A stretch of 6,208 bases of DNA, taken from assembly GCA_934678955.1 (NCBI GenBank), contig CAKUSI010000235.1, forward strand, positions 1-6,208, read 5' to 3'. Each line of letters starts with the position of its first letter. Positions within the stretch are counted from its first letter, which is position 1. Shown here one piece after another: positions 6,083 through 6,208 of this stretch. The translations under genes and the position numbers were made by a program. The stretch is from an uncultured Austwickia sp. Its GTDB lineage: Bacteria > Actinomycetota > Actinomycetes > Actinomycetales > Dermatophilaceae. The notes beneath the pieces are model-generated. The model ran no database searches, had not been told where the DNA came from, and saw only the letters and a list, made by a program, of their open reading frames with translations.

Positions 6083-6104
6083 TACGGACTCCTTGCCTGC
6101 GTCT

Positions 6105-6144
6105 GTACCCGCAAGTAGTTCGGTTATCCCACGGTGATTGTCAA
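6105..6144 (-). promoter_or_regulatory. Catalase promoter region, sigma-B-like with an overlapping TTGACA
   Basis: On the minus strand GGAT (6129-6126), 15 bases, then GGGTAC (6110-6105) fits the Streptomyces sigma-B consensus GNNT-N14-16-GGGTAC/T; sigma-B is known to drive catB catalase there. A perfect housekeeping -35 box TTGACA lies just upstream (6144-6139), but the -10 at 17-18 bp (GAACTA or AACTAC) is poor. Start of transcription near 6098 would give a leader of about 118 bases. Both readings are inference from motif spacing. Confidence 0.42.
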
Positions 6145-6162
6145 CGGCGGTGAGACCACTGG

Positions 6163-6208
6163 TCAGGATTTCTGTGTCTGAGCCTCCTGGGGGTCGGTGG
6201 TGGAGATG
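6163..6208 (-). CDS. Possible C-terminal tail of an upstream gene, partial at the window edge
   Basis: One minus-strand frame entering from the right edge reads ISTTDPQEAQTQKS and stops at TGA (6165-6163), just before the catalase promoter. The polar, charged tail and the position are plausible for a gene end, but 14 codons are too few to judge. Another frame is also open here, so this is only a candidate. Confidence 0.25.
   Translation of the reverse strand, partial: ISTTDPQEAQTQKS

Noticed and set aside
4283..6118. 611-codon plus-strand open frame opposite the catalase
   Set aside because: It is a mirror of GC-rich codon bias: Val/Arg/Gly-rich, without domains, antisense to an unmistakable catalase.
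6154..6164. GACCACTGGTC inverted repeat as a GntR-type operator
   Set aside because: The arms are only five bases and everted relative to the usual TGGT...ACCA order; no regulator or promoter arrangement supports it.

Overview
This is a very GC-rich window whose protein-coding genes all lie on the minus strand, so transcription runs from right to left. The codon use, the GTG starts, the Rv0428c-like acetyltransferase and the small MCRAV-type cysteine protein all suggest a high-GC Actinomycetota. The family (for example Propionibacteriales or Micrococcales) cannot be fixed from this sequence alone.

Layout from left to right. (1) 1-356: a tandem array of seven units of about 52 bp, each with a GCGTAC box and a CCGCCCACGGGCGG palindrome. 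(2) 395-991 (-): a conserved-looking hypothetical protein. (3) 992-1114: an intergenic gap with a perfect 22-bp direct repeat and a hairpin. (4) 1115-2749 (-): a CoA-disulfide/persulfide reductase fused to a rhodanese domain (CoADR-RHD). It is joined by an ATGA start/stop overlap to (5) 2746-2955 (-): a 69-residue protein with six cysteines. (6) 2998-3027: a promoter for these two genes with a CsoR/CstR-type operator, ATACCC-N4-GGGTAT, between its -10 and -35 boxes. (7) 3041-3173: a second 52-bp-pitch array built on the same palindrome but in the opposite orientation. (8) 3190-4248 (-): a GNAT acetyltransferase. (9) 4351-4392: a strong hairpin terminator. (10) 4454-5980 (-): a monofunctional haem catalase. 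(11) 5981-6208: the catalase leader and promoter region, with a possible sigma-B-like promoter, a small hairpin and a possible 22-codon leader ORF. The tail of another minus-strand gene may reach the right edge.

Functionally, the window joins two stress-defence units. The 2955-1115 operon looks like a reactive-sulfur (persulfide/CoA-persulfide) detoxification unit under a persulfide- or copper-sensing repressor that is not encoded here. The catalase removes hydrogen peroxide. The two 52-bp arrays bracket the sulfur unit plus the hypothetical gene in inverted orientation, and each lies just after the 3' end of a minus-strand gene. The most interesting items are the operator-in-promoter with its coupled cysteine-rich protein, and the paired 52-bp arrays.
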